Below are positions 36,775-48,694 of a stretch of 64,000 nucleotides of DNA, one piece after another. The notes under the pieces are model-generated. The model worked only from the letters and a program-made list of their open reading frames with translations. It was not told the origin of the DNA and did not search any database. The DNA is from Mucor racemosus (Eukaryota; Mucoromycota; Mucoromycetes; Mucorales; Mucoraceae). The stretch is from contig JAPEHQ010000014.1 of assembly GCA_027405735.1 (NCBI GenBank), positions 1,054,001 through 1,118,000 of the forward strand. The letters run 5' to 3'. The translations under genes were made by a program, and so were the position numbers. The stretch's first letter is position 1, and the number at the start of each line of letters is the position of its first letter.

Positions 36775-37350
36775 TTAATCAATATTGATTTGTGTAGCTT
36801 CCTTGTCTTCATTCTTTGGAATAACAATCTTGAGAACACCATTATTATACGAAGCCTTGATAGTTTCTGGATCAACGGTAATGGGTAATTGGAAAGATCT
36901 GAAAAAGGAGTCAGAGACACGTTCTTGAATCCACCATTTGCGACCGTCGTTAGCAGCATCAACAACTTGTTTATCATTGTTAGTAGCGGTAGTAGTTACT
37001 TGTTGACTATCAGTCTTTTCAGTAACACTACCTTCTGAGGCAGTAGTTGTATCAGAAGGAGAAGAAGGAGATTCAATCTTGTGCTCCTTTTCTACCTTAC
37101 CTTTCAAGACAATTGTATGACCATTAGGCATTTCAATCTTGATATCATTCTTGTCGAAACCAGGAACTTCGGCATGTAATTCAAAGGAATCTGTAGTTTC
37201 AACCATGTCAGTAACTGGATAATGAGGACCAACGCGGTTAAAGAAAGATGGAATTATAGCCGGTGTATTAAATAATGGTTGTTCAATAGCAGCCATAGCA
37301 CGTTGCATATCACGGAGAGCGTCAGAGAAAATACGAGTAGAAAGAGACAT
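36775..37350 (-). CDS. Small heat-shock protein, Hsp20/alpha-crystallin family
   Basis: ATP-independent holdase chaperone of 191 residues, one exon. The start is the ATG reading MSLSTRIFSDALRDMQRAM. An alpha-crystallin domain begins near residue 50 (VTDMVETTDSFELHAEVPGF, DKNDIKIEMPNGHTIVLKG) and ends with the conserved GVLKIVIPK. A C-terminal I-x-I motif (QINID) would mediate oligomer assembly. About 45 Ser/Thr-rich residues are inserted between KVEKEHKIE and the WIQERVSDSFFRSFQLP strand, within the crystallin domain. Two clusters of heat-shock elements lie upstream. Confidence 0.92.
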   Translation of the reverse strand: MSLSTRIFSDALRDMQRAMAAIEQPLFNTPAIIPSFFNRVGPHYPVTDMVETTDSFELHAEVPGFDKNDIKIEMPNGHTIVLKGKVEKEHKIESPSSPSDTTTASEGSVTEKTDSQQVTTTATNNDKQVVDAANDGRKWWIQERVSDSFFRSFQLPITVDPETIKASYNNGVLKIVIPKNEDKEATQINID

Positions 37351-37450
37351 TTTACTTTTTGATTGTTTTTGAATTAATGAAGAGGAGACGTTTCGAGGGA
37401 TATGAGTTATATTTATATGTTTTTTTTTAAATTGATTTATCAAAGGAAAT

Positions 37451-37474
37451 TTCTCGAATGCGAAAATTCGAGTA
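37451..37474 (-). promoter_or_regulatory. Heat-shock element cluster, proximal
   Basis: TTCtcGAA at 37451-37458 and GAAaaTTC at 37462-37469 are inverted GAA units with the two-base spacing bound by trimeric Hsf1, about 100 bp upstream of the Hsp20 start codon. Confidence 0.65.
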
Positions 37475-37537
37475 AATTCTATTGCACAGGTTTGAGTTTT
37501 GCATGAACATTGTGATCATGATGTTATACCAAAGTAA

Positions 37538-37568
37538 TTTCTAGAAAATTGCGAGAATATCGAGGAAT
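37538..37568 (-). promoter_or_regulatory. Heat-shock element cluster, distal
   Basis: TTCtaGAA at 37539-37546 is a perfect inverted pair, followed by GAGAAT and GGAA units at about 10-bp steps. It lies about 190-220 bp upstream of the Hsp20 start and near the 3' end of the neighbouring gene. Confidence 0.55.
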
Positions 37569-37628
37569 GTCTTATACCATTGCTACAGAGATTTAAATGT
37601 TTAATATCAATAGTGATGTACAGGTTTA

Positions 37629-39302
37629 TTAAATATTATAATTAGATTGGTCTTCTTTATCTTCATCATCGTCCTCCTCATAGCTACTTGAACTATTACT
37701 ATCATTGTCATTATTGTCGTCTTCTTTGTCATATTTACTCAATTCTTGAAGTAATCTGTAGCATTCTTCTAAAGCAAATACGCATTTACTTTGACCTGTA
37801 TATAGATACAATTAAGTGAGTGAGGATGATATTGTATAATCTACAGCATACCTTCTGGTATTAGCCCATCCTCATCATGAAAACTACCATTTTCACGCAT
37901 CATATCTATACTTCTCAGCTTTAACGCATACCTAAATTCATGTAAAGCTTGATTAACCATTGGCAAACCTCAATAAATTTCAACTTACAACATCTTTTCT
38001 TCTTCCGAAAGGTTACAGTGAAGTGATTGTAATCTTTTTAAGCAATCACGTAATGTATTCAATTGATGATAAATCGGTAGCAATGACTCTGCCACAGAAG
38101 GGCCATCACCCAGCAAATGTAAAATGATATTATAGCAAGCAGCCAATAAATAAGACAACATGCTATGACCTTCTTCACCCTCAAATTCATCTTCTTTATA
38201 CAACATGTGTGCCACATCATGCAACTGCAATTGATAAGAGAACAAATCAGTCTGCCTTAAACTCCATTTGCTGATCAATTCAATACCTTCTAAATCAGAT
38301 CGAATATTGATTAAACGTTGACGAATTGATTCTACAATGGGTTGATTCTCTGCATCCAATAAATAACGACAAGCATTAAAGCTCTTTTCAAGCATATCGA
38401 CTAGAGTACCTTGACCCAGGAACGGTAACACATCTTGCTCTACATTGTTTTTTAAAAAGATGCCAGTTTTACCTCGTACATTATCGATCTTCAATAGTTC
38501 TTCTTGAATTTTTAAAATGTCTTCTTCGTTGTATTTTGGTTGAAATGCGACTTTGAGCAACTCACTATGAATCTCTAAAAGTTTATCTCTAATAGGAACC
38601 CTATAATAAACGCAAAATCAGGCGGTGAATACCCATATGCAGTGTAACTTGACATGAACTTACAGGGTGGGTGACATGTCACGAATCGAGGAAGATAGTT
38701 TTTCATAGATACGTTCTACAATTATACAAAAAAATAAGCACAATAATGATATATTAGAATCAAAAACTTACTGCATACTGAATAATTATATCGAATCAAC
38801 TCCAAAATGGGCGGTGGTAAAGCACAATTCTGTTCATCTTCGGTCAAAAGGCTCTCCAATTGTTTTAGCTTTTTACCGTAAGGTTGAAGGGTATTCTCGT
38901 CGTAAATGCCGATTTGTTCCAACTGATAAAAGCAATTTTTAATGGCAATGACCTGACAAAAAATAGCAGGACCTTTATATATATTAGATATACTTGCTAT
39001 ACATATTTATAAAAGCTTTACTTACTTTCATGCCATTTTCCAATAGTCATAAAGCACAGACTCATTAGTTGACATACTTTATGCAGCTCATCATCAGTTC
39101 TATTATTGACATGGTTCTCTTTAAACAAAACACCACCTCTAATTTGAACCAATTTTGTAATTGTATTTTCAAATTCTTCTTGGAGAACTAAAATATTCTG
39201 AGGCGCCATCTTTTCTTGCTTTTTCAATACCATGAGCCGCTGTTTAATCGTCAATAGCTTATCAAATATGGGATATTCCTCTATCAACATTTTAGACACC
39301 AT
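37629..39302 (-). CDS. DUF2408 family protein, function unknown
   Basis: Exons 39302-39026, 38972-38772, 38715-38664, 38600-37989, 37931-37852 and 37795-37629 join in one frame to 462 residues; introns 53-63 bp. The protein is helical: an N-terminal region (MVSKMLIEEYPIFDKLLTIK), then two paired blocks beginning LPPPILELIRYNYSVC and RDKLLEIHSELLKVAFQPKY followed by LKIQEELLKIDNVRG, and the C-terminal signature LIPEGQSKCVFALEECYRLL. This is the layout of fungal DUF2408 proteins as I remember them. An acidic Asp/Glu/Ser tail closes the protein. An upstream ATG at 39385 could add a Gln-rich N-terminus if a 26-base intron (39308-39333) is spliced. No membrane segment or signal peptide is seen. 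Confidence 0.7.
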
Positions 39303-39385
39303 AAAGACTTGCAATGAAGAATATAAATATTACCAGACTCGGATATTCTTTGCTGTTGTTGCTTCTCTTGATCGTCTTTTTCCAT

Positions 39386-40332
39386 TGTGGTTTTCTAAAT
39401 ACAATTTCGACAAGATAAAGAAAAAGAAAGAAGGAAATCCTTATGCTATTTTCGAAAGATACTTTAGTGCAACATAGCGGCGGAACATGGAAAACCTTTT
39501 TTTTTTTCAATCCAAGAAAGTTTAACCGAAGGAAAGCTCCATTTTCTTTATAATAATGTCCTCTCGAAAAATGGCTCAAAACACCAATTTCCATCAAAAT
39601 ATCGTAAAAATGAAGATATTTTACTAAGCAATACATATTTGAAAACATACACAATGCTCCAAAGATGACATTAATTCGTAGAAATATCCTTTAATTATAT
39701 ATATATATATAAAAGGGAAATCGAATCCCTTCAGGCTGTATTTTCTGCTAAATGTCAAATTTAGCATTGAGAATTAAAGTTTTTATTACTTTGTAAATAT
39801 AAATGTATGTAGAATGCAAGAATGATGTGTAATGCAACGTTAATGCGTTTTGTAGATTACGTATAAATATTATGTTGATTATTTTAGTTGTTGTATCTGT
39901 CATTGTATCTATTGGATCCTTTTCTTCTTCTTGTCTTTTGGAGTCTATCATTACGATCTGAATTTATACACAGTTAGTAAATTGAAGAATCTCACTAATA
40001 TAATCGTCCTGTTTCTAAAATAAAAGAATGAAGTGATACAACTCAAAATATAAAACACAAATCAATCAAAAAATATAGTAAAAAGTCTAGCGTTTTTGTA
40101 AAAAAAAAAAAAAAGAGTAATATTCCAAGTTTTTTCTATGTGTATAAAAAAAAGAAGAAGGGGGGGATGAACATGTAAATGTGTTTGTGTGCTTGTAAAA
40201 TGGAATTAAAAGGAAAAAAGAGGCTCTTATACTGTGTATCAAGTATAAAAAAATATATATAGTATAAATTATAGCAATAATAATTGATTTTGGGTGGGTT
40301 AAAAAAATAAAAAAAAACGCAGTAAATTTTGT
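39386..40332. other. Intergenic DNA between DUF2408 gene and chitin deacetylase
   Basis: No gene. Contains an (AT) run near 39693-39710 and A-rich and G-rich tracts near 40098-40170 just downstream of the chitin deacetylase stop. Confidence 0.5.
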
Positions 40333-41757
40333 TTATACAGCAACCAAAAGTAACCCAAAAAGTGCAGCAATAAAAAGTGGACCATTATAAAAGTTAGTAG
40401 ATGGTGTAACTAAATTACCGGAACTAGGAGCACTGGAAGCACCTGGGATAACACCTGAACCTGTAGCTGTACTAGCATTGCTGTTAACACTTGCATCAAA
40501 ACTAGGGAAAGTAATGACCTCTTCGAGGTAAGGGTGAGCAATGTTCATACAAGTAGCTACATCGGTCACATGCTTGTAGTTCTTTTGGATGGCAGGGAAA
40601 TGGTCGACAAAGAAATCCATAGTCATATTATTGATTTCATGGGAGAGAACAATGTTACCGGAATCCTTAAATGTACCATTAGAACCCATTTGAATAAAAT
40701 CAAGATATCTTTGGTTAACAGTATCTGCAGTGATGCCAGGAGTTGAACCAGCAGCCCAATCATCAGTATCAAGGTTCCAAAGAATAGCGGTCATATTTAA
40801 TTGAGAAGCAATCCAACGAACACGATCATCGAGATCACCAAGAGCCTAATGAATTAACTAATTAGACACACACAACGAAAAAAATTGAATGATTCCATAT
40901 AAAAAAATTACTTACGGGACGCCAGTGTAAAGGAGTTACACCTGTAACATACTTGATTGCCTTTGCAGTATAATAGAGTTCAGCAAGAACTTCTTGATTA
41001 GTTAAAGTTGTCATCATTTTGTGAGACCATGTGTGACCACAAAGATGATGTCCATCCTTGAGACCACGAAGAGCACCATAAGGCCAGTTGAGTACATTTG
41101 AGCCAATGTAGAACATGGAAGCTCTTTGTTTGTTGGTTTCAAGATAATCATAGAAGGCATTATGAGAACAATTAGGTCCATCATCAAAGGTCTAAATGAG
41201 AATATGTAAGGAGATTTGATAGAGGTGTAGGAGTAATAGCAAGGATTAAGGAGAAACAATTATTAATAACGATTCAATATGTAGTTTTATAATCAACTTA
41301 CAAGACCCCATGTTTCTGGTTCAGGACAAGCAGAAATATCAGCATTTATATTAGCAACCTTTGGTTTAACACATTGAGATGCTGACCACCAACAATCGGG
41401 ATCGTTTACAGTATCGTAACCAGTCAAATCGAGACCTCCTGCGGCAGTAAGTTTACGAACGGGAGCGGTGGGAGCTTTTGTCCAATCAATAGCATTATAA
41501 ATACCCATAAATTCAGCAGAAGAATTCATGTTGTTACTAGTAGCGATATCCCAAATAGTAGGCCATTCAGCCTTATCAATAGTAAAGTTTGATTGATAAT
41601 ATTGACATTCAGTTGCAACATCGTGAGATGTTGTTTGAGGAATTTCAGGGATGGTGACCTGTGTAGGATCTGTCTTTGAGACAAACTTTGATAGGTCAAC
41701 AGCAGCTAAGGCAGCTGTACTTGCCAATGATACAAGAAGGGCTTGGTACTTCCACAT
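40333..41757 (-). CDS. Chitin deacetylase, secreted, probable GPI anchor
   Basis: Converts chitin to chitosan in the cell wall (polysaccharide deacetylase, CE4). Exons 41757-41302, 41191-40916 and 40845-40333 give 414 residues; introns 110 and 70 bp. A signal peptide (MWKYQALLVSLASTAALAAV) starts the chain. CE4 motifs: TFDDGP (metal and base Asp, just after intron 1), HTWSH (metal His pair), RPALGDLDDR, DTDDW and IVLSHE. The third motif reads RPALG rather than the more usual RPPYG. The C-terminus is Ser/Gly/Thr-rich and ends in a hydrophobic stretch (FIAALFGLLLVAV), a GPI-attachment pattern. Several N-glycosylation sequons (NFT, NMT, NGT) are present. Chitosan-rich walls are typical of Mucorales. 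Confidence 0.93.
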
Positions 41758-44700
41758 TTTTGTAAAGAGTAAGAAAAAAAGAAAGATGAAAAATCAAATA
41801 AATAAAAAGAACAATAAAAATAAAAATATGCTTATTTATACTAGTTTGGGAGCGAGGAGTTTCTTTTACTAGTATAGTTTAGGGGATCTTCGCAACCTAA
41901 ACTATTATAGACGCTTTTGCTGTAAATATATGTGTGTGTGTGTGGATAAAAGATCTAAAATTGGGCTTATATTACAGCTAATCATCTAAAATTAGACAAA
42001 AAAAAATACAAATAAACATTGCTTATTATATTTTACATTATTTTATTTAAGCCCTTAAACATATTTCAGTTTATGTGCAAGATAATTGATATAGAACTCT
42101 TTGCAAAAATCATTTAAAAGCGACTCCTTAAATCATATCAATCACTTGCTGTACTCACTAATCCATAATGTATATATTCAGCGTCTGCTTCTATTTTTGC
42201 CATTATAAAATCGACCTCAAATCAAGCTAAAATAAACCAATAGTATTGCGTAACCAACAAAAAATAGTAACCTTTCAGCCTAGTAAAACTTTTCCAATTT
42301 ATTAAGGTCATTAATAGCAAATAAATTACTGTTCTAGTCCCTCTGATTATACACATTAAGCAGTAATTTGTGAATATAGTGATTGAAAACGATGCTTTTT
42401 CACTAGCTCTTTTTTTTTAAAAAAAACAACATTTGATGTGCATACCGTTCATTTCTTACACTTTGTTTGCCACGAGGATCCATCAAGGGGGGAGCTTTCT
42501 CTTGCCTCTAAATGCAGTGGAACCAGGGACATTTAATCAATTACACTGACTTGTTCTGGGGTATTATCATCGTATTATAGGAATGAATCTAAAAAAGCCA
42601 TTTCATAAACATGTGTGTCGTCTGTACCCGATTGACCGGGAATTGTAAAAAGAGATCTTCAACTCTTTAGTTGAAACACAGTAGTCGCTTTTTTTACCTG
42701 GTTACAAACAAAATTTTCTATTGTTAGTAAAAAATGATATCATCAAATTTTTTAGAAAAAAGATTATGTGCTGATAATGTTGCCAATTGCAAAAGTATTC
42801 ATAATTGAGTAATATAGCCTGAATGAGGCGTAATATAAAAAAGAAAAAGGGAGGATGCATTGCAAATAGTGTCCATTTTTGTCTATATTCTGCGCATTTA
42901 GAAGAAGCAAGAGGCTTATTATTATTTTCCTCGAGGTCAAAGAATTTTTAGTAAAAGCCTAAAATGTATTTCATGGTAACACATTGTAATTGATCATTAG
43001 CATAAATTAAATGATACTCTTTTCGGTTGGTCAAGTCGAGATCAGCAAGTTTGCTCGTTTCGCTTTGTACTCATTTACCATACAGGTTTTTGTATACACA
43101 TAGAAGATGGCTATACGATGAAGCTGTTCAATACAAATCTGGGTTTGCACATGAAATAAATCTTTTTTAAAATCTATAAATAAAACTCTTTATAGGTATT
43201 GGCCTAGTGTCATATTTTATATAGTTAAGATATGAGAGCCACATGTAAAATGACATCTTGAACTCGATTTACATTTAATTCTAGAACATAAAATATGTAA
43301 TTTGACAATATAATAGCAATAAGGAGCATTTGACAAAAAAGAGCGCAATGTTTGAACGTTCGCAAAATGCATAATTTACAGATTTCAATGAATCATACAT
43401 TGTTTGAGCTACATTAGAAAACTTTACGCACATTCGCAATTGCTAAATAGAATAATTTCATATAATTCATAGCAGCTAATCTATTAAAAAGTTGATAGCG
43501 GGTCTAAATTTACAAGAATTATTAGTTAGATCCAATTTGTTTTTTTCTGTTAGGCATATGTTATGTATGCAGGTCTTGGCATATATTGCAGATTTCCCCG
43601 AAAGATTACGCATTTTAGCTTTTTCCTTTTTAAAAAATGTCTAAATTTAATATTGACAGATGCTACGGCAAATTGTATTTACATTGATTGTACAGAAAAA
43701 GCCGGAATAGATACTGTAATCTTCTCTTCAACGAATTGTTTTTCAGATAATCAAATACATGTTAAAGGAATCAACATCATCAGATAATATTTTTATAGCT
43801 TTTAATTTGTACATTGTATTTTTTTATTTGAAAACACAACATCAAAAACATAGACATTTTATTACGTTTAACCGAAAAAATCGAATTTTCTATATATTTA
43901 TGCCTTTTTGAATGTATCATTTTATGCCACAATGTGGAACAAAGCAATTTGACTTTCTTTCTAAAATCGTAGGGTAATAATCATCGATGCATTCCTGATT
44001 TGTACCGAGGAGGTTATCGTCACATTTACTCCTTGCGTAAATATGTACTCCTTTGAGTTTATCGTATAACATCAAACCTCTTTTTTCAATAACGGTATAC
44101 ATATATTGTCAAATTCTTCAGGATGACAGCTAATACATGTATATATATGCATGAACGATAAGGTGTAGTACACATAGCCTATTTTCAAATTTATGTATCT
44201 CCCCATATTTATTTTTGAATTTATATATATCATTTCTAGGTAAAAAAAAAAGAGAGAGTGCAAAGGTCTTTATACCCTCCCCCCTTAATTCAATATTTAT
44301 TCGATGTAATATATGTATGGCATTGGTTATTTGTTAAATCAATTTCTCGCCATTGAGGGCGGTATTTAATATAATCTTTTCTCAAATAATTCCATATAAT
44401 TACATGTATGTAGCAATCAAAAATAAATCGACAACTTACTTTATACTGCAGAAACACATGCGGGCACGTGTGTAGCACACGACACATTGGGTCCCTAAAA
44501 CCATTTCATTTTGAATCAAGGGCAACTGAATGAAACTTACGTTTCATATATAATTATCAAATGTATACAAAGCATAATACATATATTCCAATTATAAGAG
44601 CTCTCATTTTGAAACCATTATCGAATTTTGTGGAATTTATTATTGCTGCTGCCACAATTATTGATCAGTTTCAGCAATTTATCTACAAAGCTATCATCAA

Positions 44701-44939
44701 AATATGAATACTATTAGCAATTTGTAACTAAAAGCAAAACCTCACCTACATTGAAACTTTTATTTACTGTACGTACTGCAACTCAAAAATGAAACCTCTT
44801 CTATGCGTCATTATGATGGCGTGCCGTATTGAGACATATTTAGTCATTTTCTATTTTACATGAAATTAAATTTATGAATAGAGGATGCTCGTGGCAACTT
44901 TTTTTTTTAATTATGATTATTTTTGCATTTTTTTATTCA
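41758..44939. other. AT-rich intergenic DNA
   Basis: Upstream flank of chitin deacetylase and 3 kb without a supported gene. A (TG) run lies at 41931-41942. On the minus strand near 44270 a TATAAAG motif precedes a short open frame (MIYINSKINMGRYINLKIG), and 44102-43917 encodes a Cys-containing stretch (RSKCDDNLLGTNQECIDDYY). They are in different frames and match nothing I know, so no gene is called. Confidence 0.4.
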
Positions 44940-46090
44940 TATTTAATGCTGAATAGATATAAATTAGTCGCATTATGCTAGCTATTCCTGAATTCATGTT
45001 ATATCACATGAAAGACTCAAAAACACGTAAAATCCACTGCTTTTTTCTTAAAAACTGGGTCTCTCTTTTCATTCCTGCTCTACTTTTTCTTTCACTAAAT
45101 AGCACCATAAAAAATTTATATGTCAATGTACCTAAAATGTTCAGCTTTAATCCAAAAATGAGTATCCGGAAATATCCTACTTTTTGCAGTTGGTATTAAT
45201 TTTTCAGTACTAATGTTTCAGGTTTTTACGCGTATTTCACTGCTAACGAATTGAAAACTTTGAGGCTTCATATCTCTACAAAAAAATAAGCTACACTAAC
45301 ATTTTTTAATAATAAAACTTACTTGTTTTGACGTGCTTTATAACATATTTTAGTATAAAAAATTTTTGAGCACTTTTATTTTTTTCATTTTTTTTGACAT
45401 TTTTGTAGTAGATTTCAATATATTCAATAAATTAAGCAGCGTTTTTTTTACATTCATGTTATCAAGCTCGTTGAGCTCTCTTAGATCCAATTTAGAGTTT
45501 TTCAAAATATTGATTTTTTGTGGAGATGTCCTCAAAAATGTGTACAAAAAGGTACCTACATTTCTAGCTTCCATTTTTCCCTTATATACCCTCATCCCAA
45601 ATTCTGAATTTCAAAAAAATTTGGACAAAAATCTCGTTTTCTCTACGAAAAATGCAGCTAGAAGATTTTACAATAGCTTGATCGATTGATAATGTTGTTG
45701 CGCATCATCTTACGTAGTTATATTTTAAATATACTTATAAAAAGTGATGTGTATCTTCAAAAAACCTCCAAAATTTCAATTGCATTTTAAGCAAAATTTA
45801 ATATGAAATGTTTTTTTGATTTTTGTGTAGATGTATGCAGAATTTAAAACTGTACAAAAACCATTTAAAACACTAGGTCAACTTACTTTGCAGCTCATGA
45901 GCCATTAAACGATTTTGTTTTTTTTTAATCATTTTTCGTTCATTTTTAAAATAAATTTTGGAATCCCGTTATGATAGTTTTTAAGCTGTGATAAAAACTA
46001 TTATTTTGTGTCGAAGTCCTCGGAAGTCCCGGAAGTCCCCTACACGATTAGAACCCAGTATGCTAATAAGCTCACTTATTTGAGAAACAA

Positions 46091-46116
46091 CCGTAAATAA
46101 GTGCACTTATTTACGG
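46091..46116. promoter_or_regulatory. 26-bp perfect palindrome near the Crypton end
   Basis: The arm CCGTAAATAAGTG is followed immediately by its exact reverse complement. CTTATTT at 46075-46081 extends the pairing possibilities with the left arm. It lies 82 bp inside the Crypton, downstream of the recombinase stop, and could be a recombinase site, a hairpin or a terminator. Confidence 0.6.
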
Positions 46117-46334
46117 ATCAAGTCCCCGGGGAAAAAATAATAAATTTATGTCAATACAATCATGGCAAGATCGACTTCATTTTGTAAAATGTTATGCTTA
46201 GACTTCAATATGATATTATGATACTTGTTGTATTTACAGTAAACTGAATGATGTTTATTTATTGAATATATATGTATATATATAGAAATAATAATAAAAT
46301 ATAAAGAAATGCAAAGAAAGAATAAAAAAAGCTA

Positions 46335-48694
46335 TTACAATGAGCCATCATTGACTCCAAAGATTTCAATTTTGTTATTCGCCAACCAATGCAACGAGTA
46401 TCCTTTCTGTGATCTTCTTCGTTCTGCAATATTTACTGCAGTTTCTAAACTAATGCTCCTTTTCATGGCGTAATCCTCGATTGCCTTGATGATAAGTTTT
46501 CTTCTATTGAAGAACTTCTTTTCCTTCTCTGCTCGTCTCCATCTTGTTCCAAACTTTTCTTCCAAATCTTGTACCGCATATCCACCGCACAAACCATGTT
46601 TCCACTCTCTCCACAAGTCTTTGATGGACACAATTCCTCGACTCATTTGGTAATGTGGTACCTTTTCTGTAATTTCAAGAGAATTTGATGATGATGGGGA
46701 TAATGTTGGTGGTGGTGGATTGGAGTTTGACATCAAGTTTTGTTGTGGTTTTGTGGTTGCTGAGATGTGAGATTGGCCATTTTTTAAATCTGATAAGTTC
46801 ACGCTGAGGTTTATACTTGCTTGACCTGTAATTAGACGGGTTATATAATCATTAGTTGTTTCTTGAGTAGTGAGATGATCATTCAATTTTGAAGAAAGGT
46901 CATTATGCATTATGCGTATCTTTTCCTCTAAAATTGGAGCACAACGTTGGAGCAAAATGTTTGCAGGGTCATTGTTATCTTTCATTATCACTGTCATGCG
47001 TCTTTGAAGAAGATTTATTTGTTTATACTATATAAAACACAAACAAGTGCTTACTCTTTATATTCTAAAAACATAGGATTAGAAAACAATTCATTTTGCC
47101 ATAATGGATGATTGGGGAATTTCTCCATCATCACAATTGAATCTTGAATAATAATTTTTCTCAACATAAAAAACAGTTGAAAGCAAGCTTTTGCAGCCAC
47201 GGTAACTTCCATAGGGTCACCATTATTCTTACCAACATTCTTAGCTAGTAATCGATCGTTCCATTCATCCAGTAGAGGAAAAATCAACTTGGTCAAATCT
47301 TCAGGAGGATCCAGTGAGGCCCTGGGAATGTAAAATTGTCCTTACTGAATAGTAAAACCCGCGATTGCTCGCATTGCTTCCCTGGGCAAACCAGTAAGGT
47401 AAGCACCATTCATTGTTGTGTTATTCCAACGACCGAGACGACGAATTTGGTCTTCGTGAACACCAGCAAGATCAGCCATCCTCGCAGAAGAGCCACTGTT
47501 TATATATGTTTTTGTTTTAGAGAAAATTTTTGCTCCATATAATCCTCTTATAACGGCATCACGATGGCTGTTGTAGCTCCAGATTTTCTTTAAATCCTGG
47601 TTATCAGATTTAAAAAGCTTTATAAAATACCAATTATGAGAAGTAGTGAAGTCGGGAAACGGCTCATTCTCAACATGAAAACGCCAAAACAAATATAGGC
47701 CAAGAGACATTATAGGGCAAATTTCAACGCGAGTGTTACGGATGCAGCCACCAAGTTCCAAGCGGTTATTTTTGTTTGTTTTTCCCTGTCGCAACACCAT
47801 CACCAGAGCAGGACATTCTATGTCAGGCCTGATACTCTCATTATCTAAATTAACTGTTTGAAAATCTGTCAATTCAGCATGCCTGATAGATTGTCCTCGT
47901 AGTAGAAAATAATGGGAGAAAAGAAATGCGGCAGCATCTCTCAAGTTTTCTCCATGATTTCTTTGGCTATTCAAATAGAACTGTATGACATTTGCTACTT
48001 GATCTAATGAAGTATAACCATCGGCAAGTGTTCCTTCTCCACGGTCTTCGCAATTAGATCTCTTGGTCTAGAATTCTCGTTCTTTAGCACTTTTCAATAC
48101 GCTTGCAATTACTTTTCTTGGATTTTTATTACAATTTATTTTCTTTATAACTTGTGTCTTGTATAGATCTGTAATTGCTGCTATGTATTGTTCGACAGTT
48201 GAAAATTTGATTCTTTGAGCTGCTTTTGTTTTCGTCTTTCTGCGAGAGAAACGATTTAAAACCTGGGATAATAAGGGCGTACAAGACAGTTAGTATCAAA
48301 AGCTAAATTCATTAGCAATATTCTTTGCTTTCACCTCCTTGTGTAGAAAATAATTTAATTTTTCCCCAGAAACAATTCCTCTTTGCAATTTATCTTCATG
48401 TACAAAGGTTTTCTCTGCCCATGTAAGAAACTCTTTAGCTTTCGCTGAATATGCTTTTTTAGTGTTCATGGGTCTATTATCTTGAGCTTGTTCAGCAGTA
48501 ATTTCAAGACTCCTTGCCATGTCATATATTACATTGGAACCATCATTTTGGTTGTTGTCAACCATATCAGTATTGACCGTATCAATATCATTAGTGACAA
48601 TCATATTGATCATATCAATATCATTATCAATCAAGGTAGAAGATGAAGCGGACATTCTACTATCAATAGATGCAGTTGCAGTTTTCTTAGTCAT
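46335..48694 (-). pseudogene. Crypton tyrosine recombinase with GCR1 domain, inactivated
   Basis: Exons 48694-48335, 48262-47055 and 47001-46335 form 745 codons in one frame. Intron 1 has a perfect TACTAAC branch site. The N-terminal 120 residues include KKAYSAKAKEFLTWAEKTF. The recombinase core has the first catalytic Arg in HYFLLRGQSIRHAELTD, the beta-hairpin Lys in RQGKTNKNN and a nucleophile Tyr in WNNTTMNGAYLTGLP. The C-terminal GCR1_C DNA-binding domain runs YQMSRGIVSIKDLWREWKHG to FGTRWRRAEKEKKFFNRRK. Two in-frame stops interrupt exon 2: TAG at 48070-48068 and TAA at 47344-47342, after which GQFYIPRASLDPPEDL continues. Where relatives, from memory, have KTHxGR, this copy has KTYINS, so the box II His and Arg seem lost. 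Confidence 0.85.

Noticed and set aside
43917..44276. Small Cys-containing frame with an upstream TATAAAG
   Set aside because: The pieces are in different frames and no convincing intron joins them; no family recognised.
47318..47345. A 24-base intron joining recombinase ORF to the next segment
   Set aside because: GTAAGG and CCCAG are present, but reading straight through gives GQFYIPRASLDPP, which fits the family better. I therefore treat the TAA as a premature stop.
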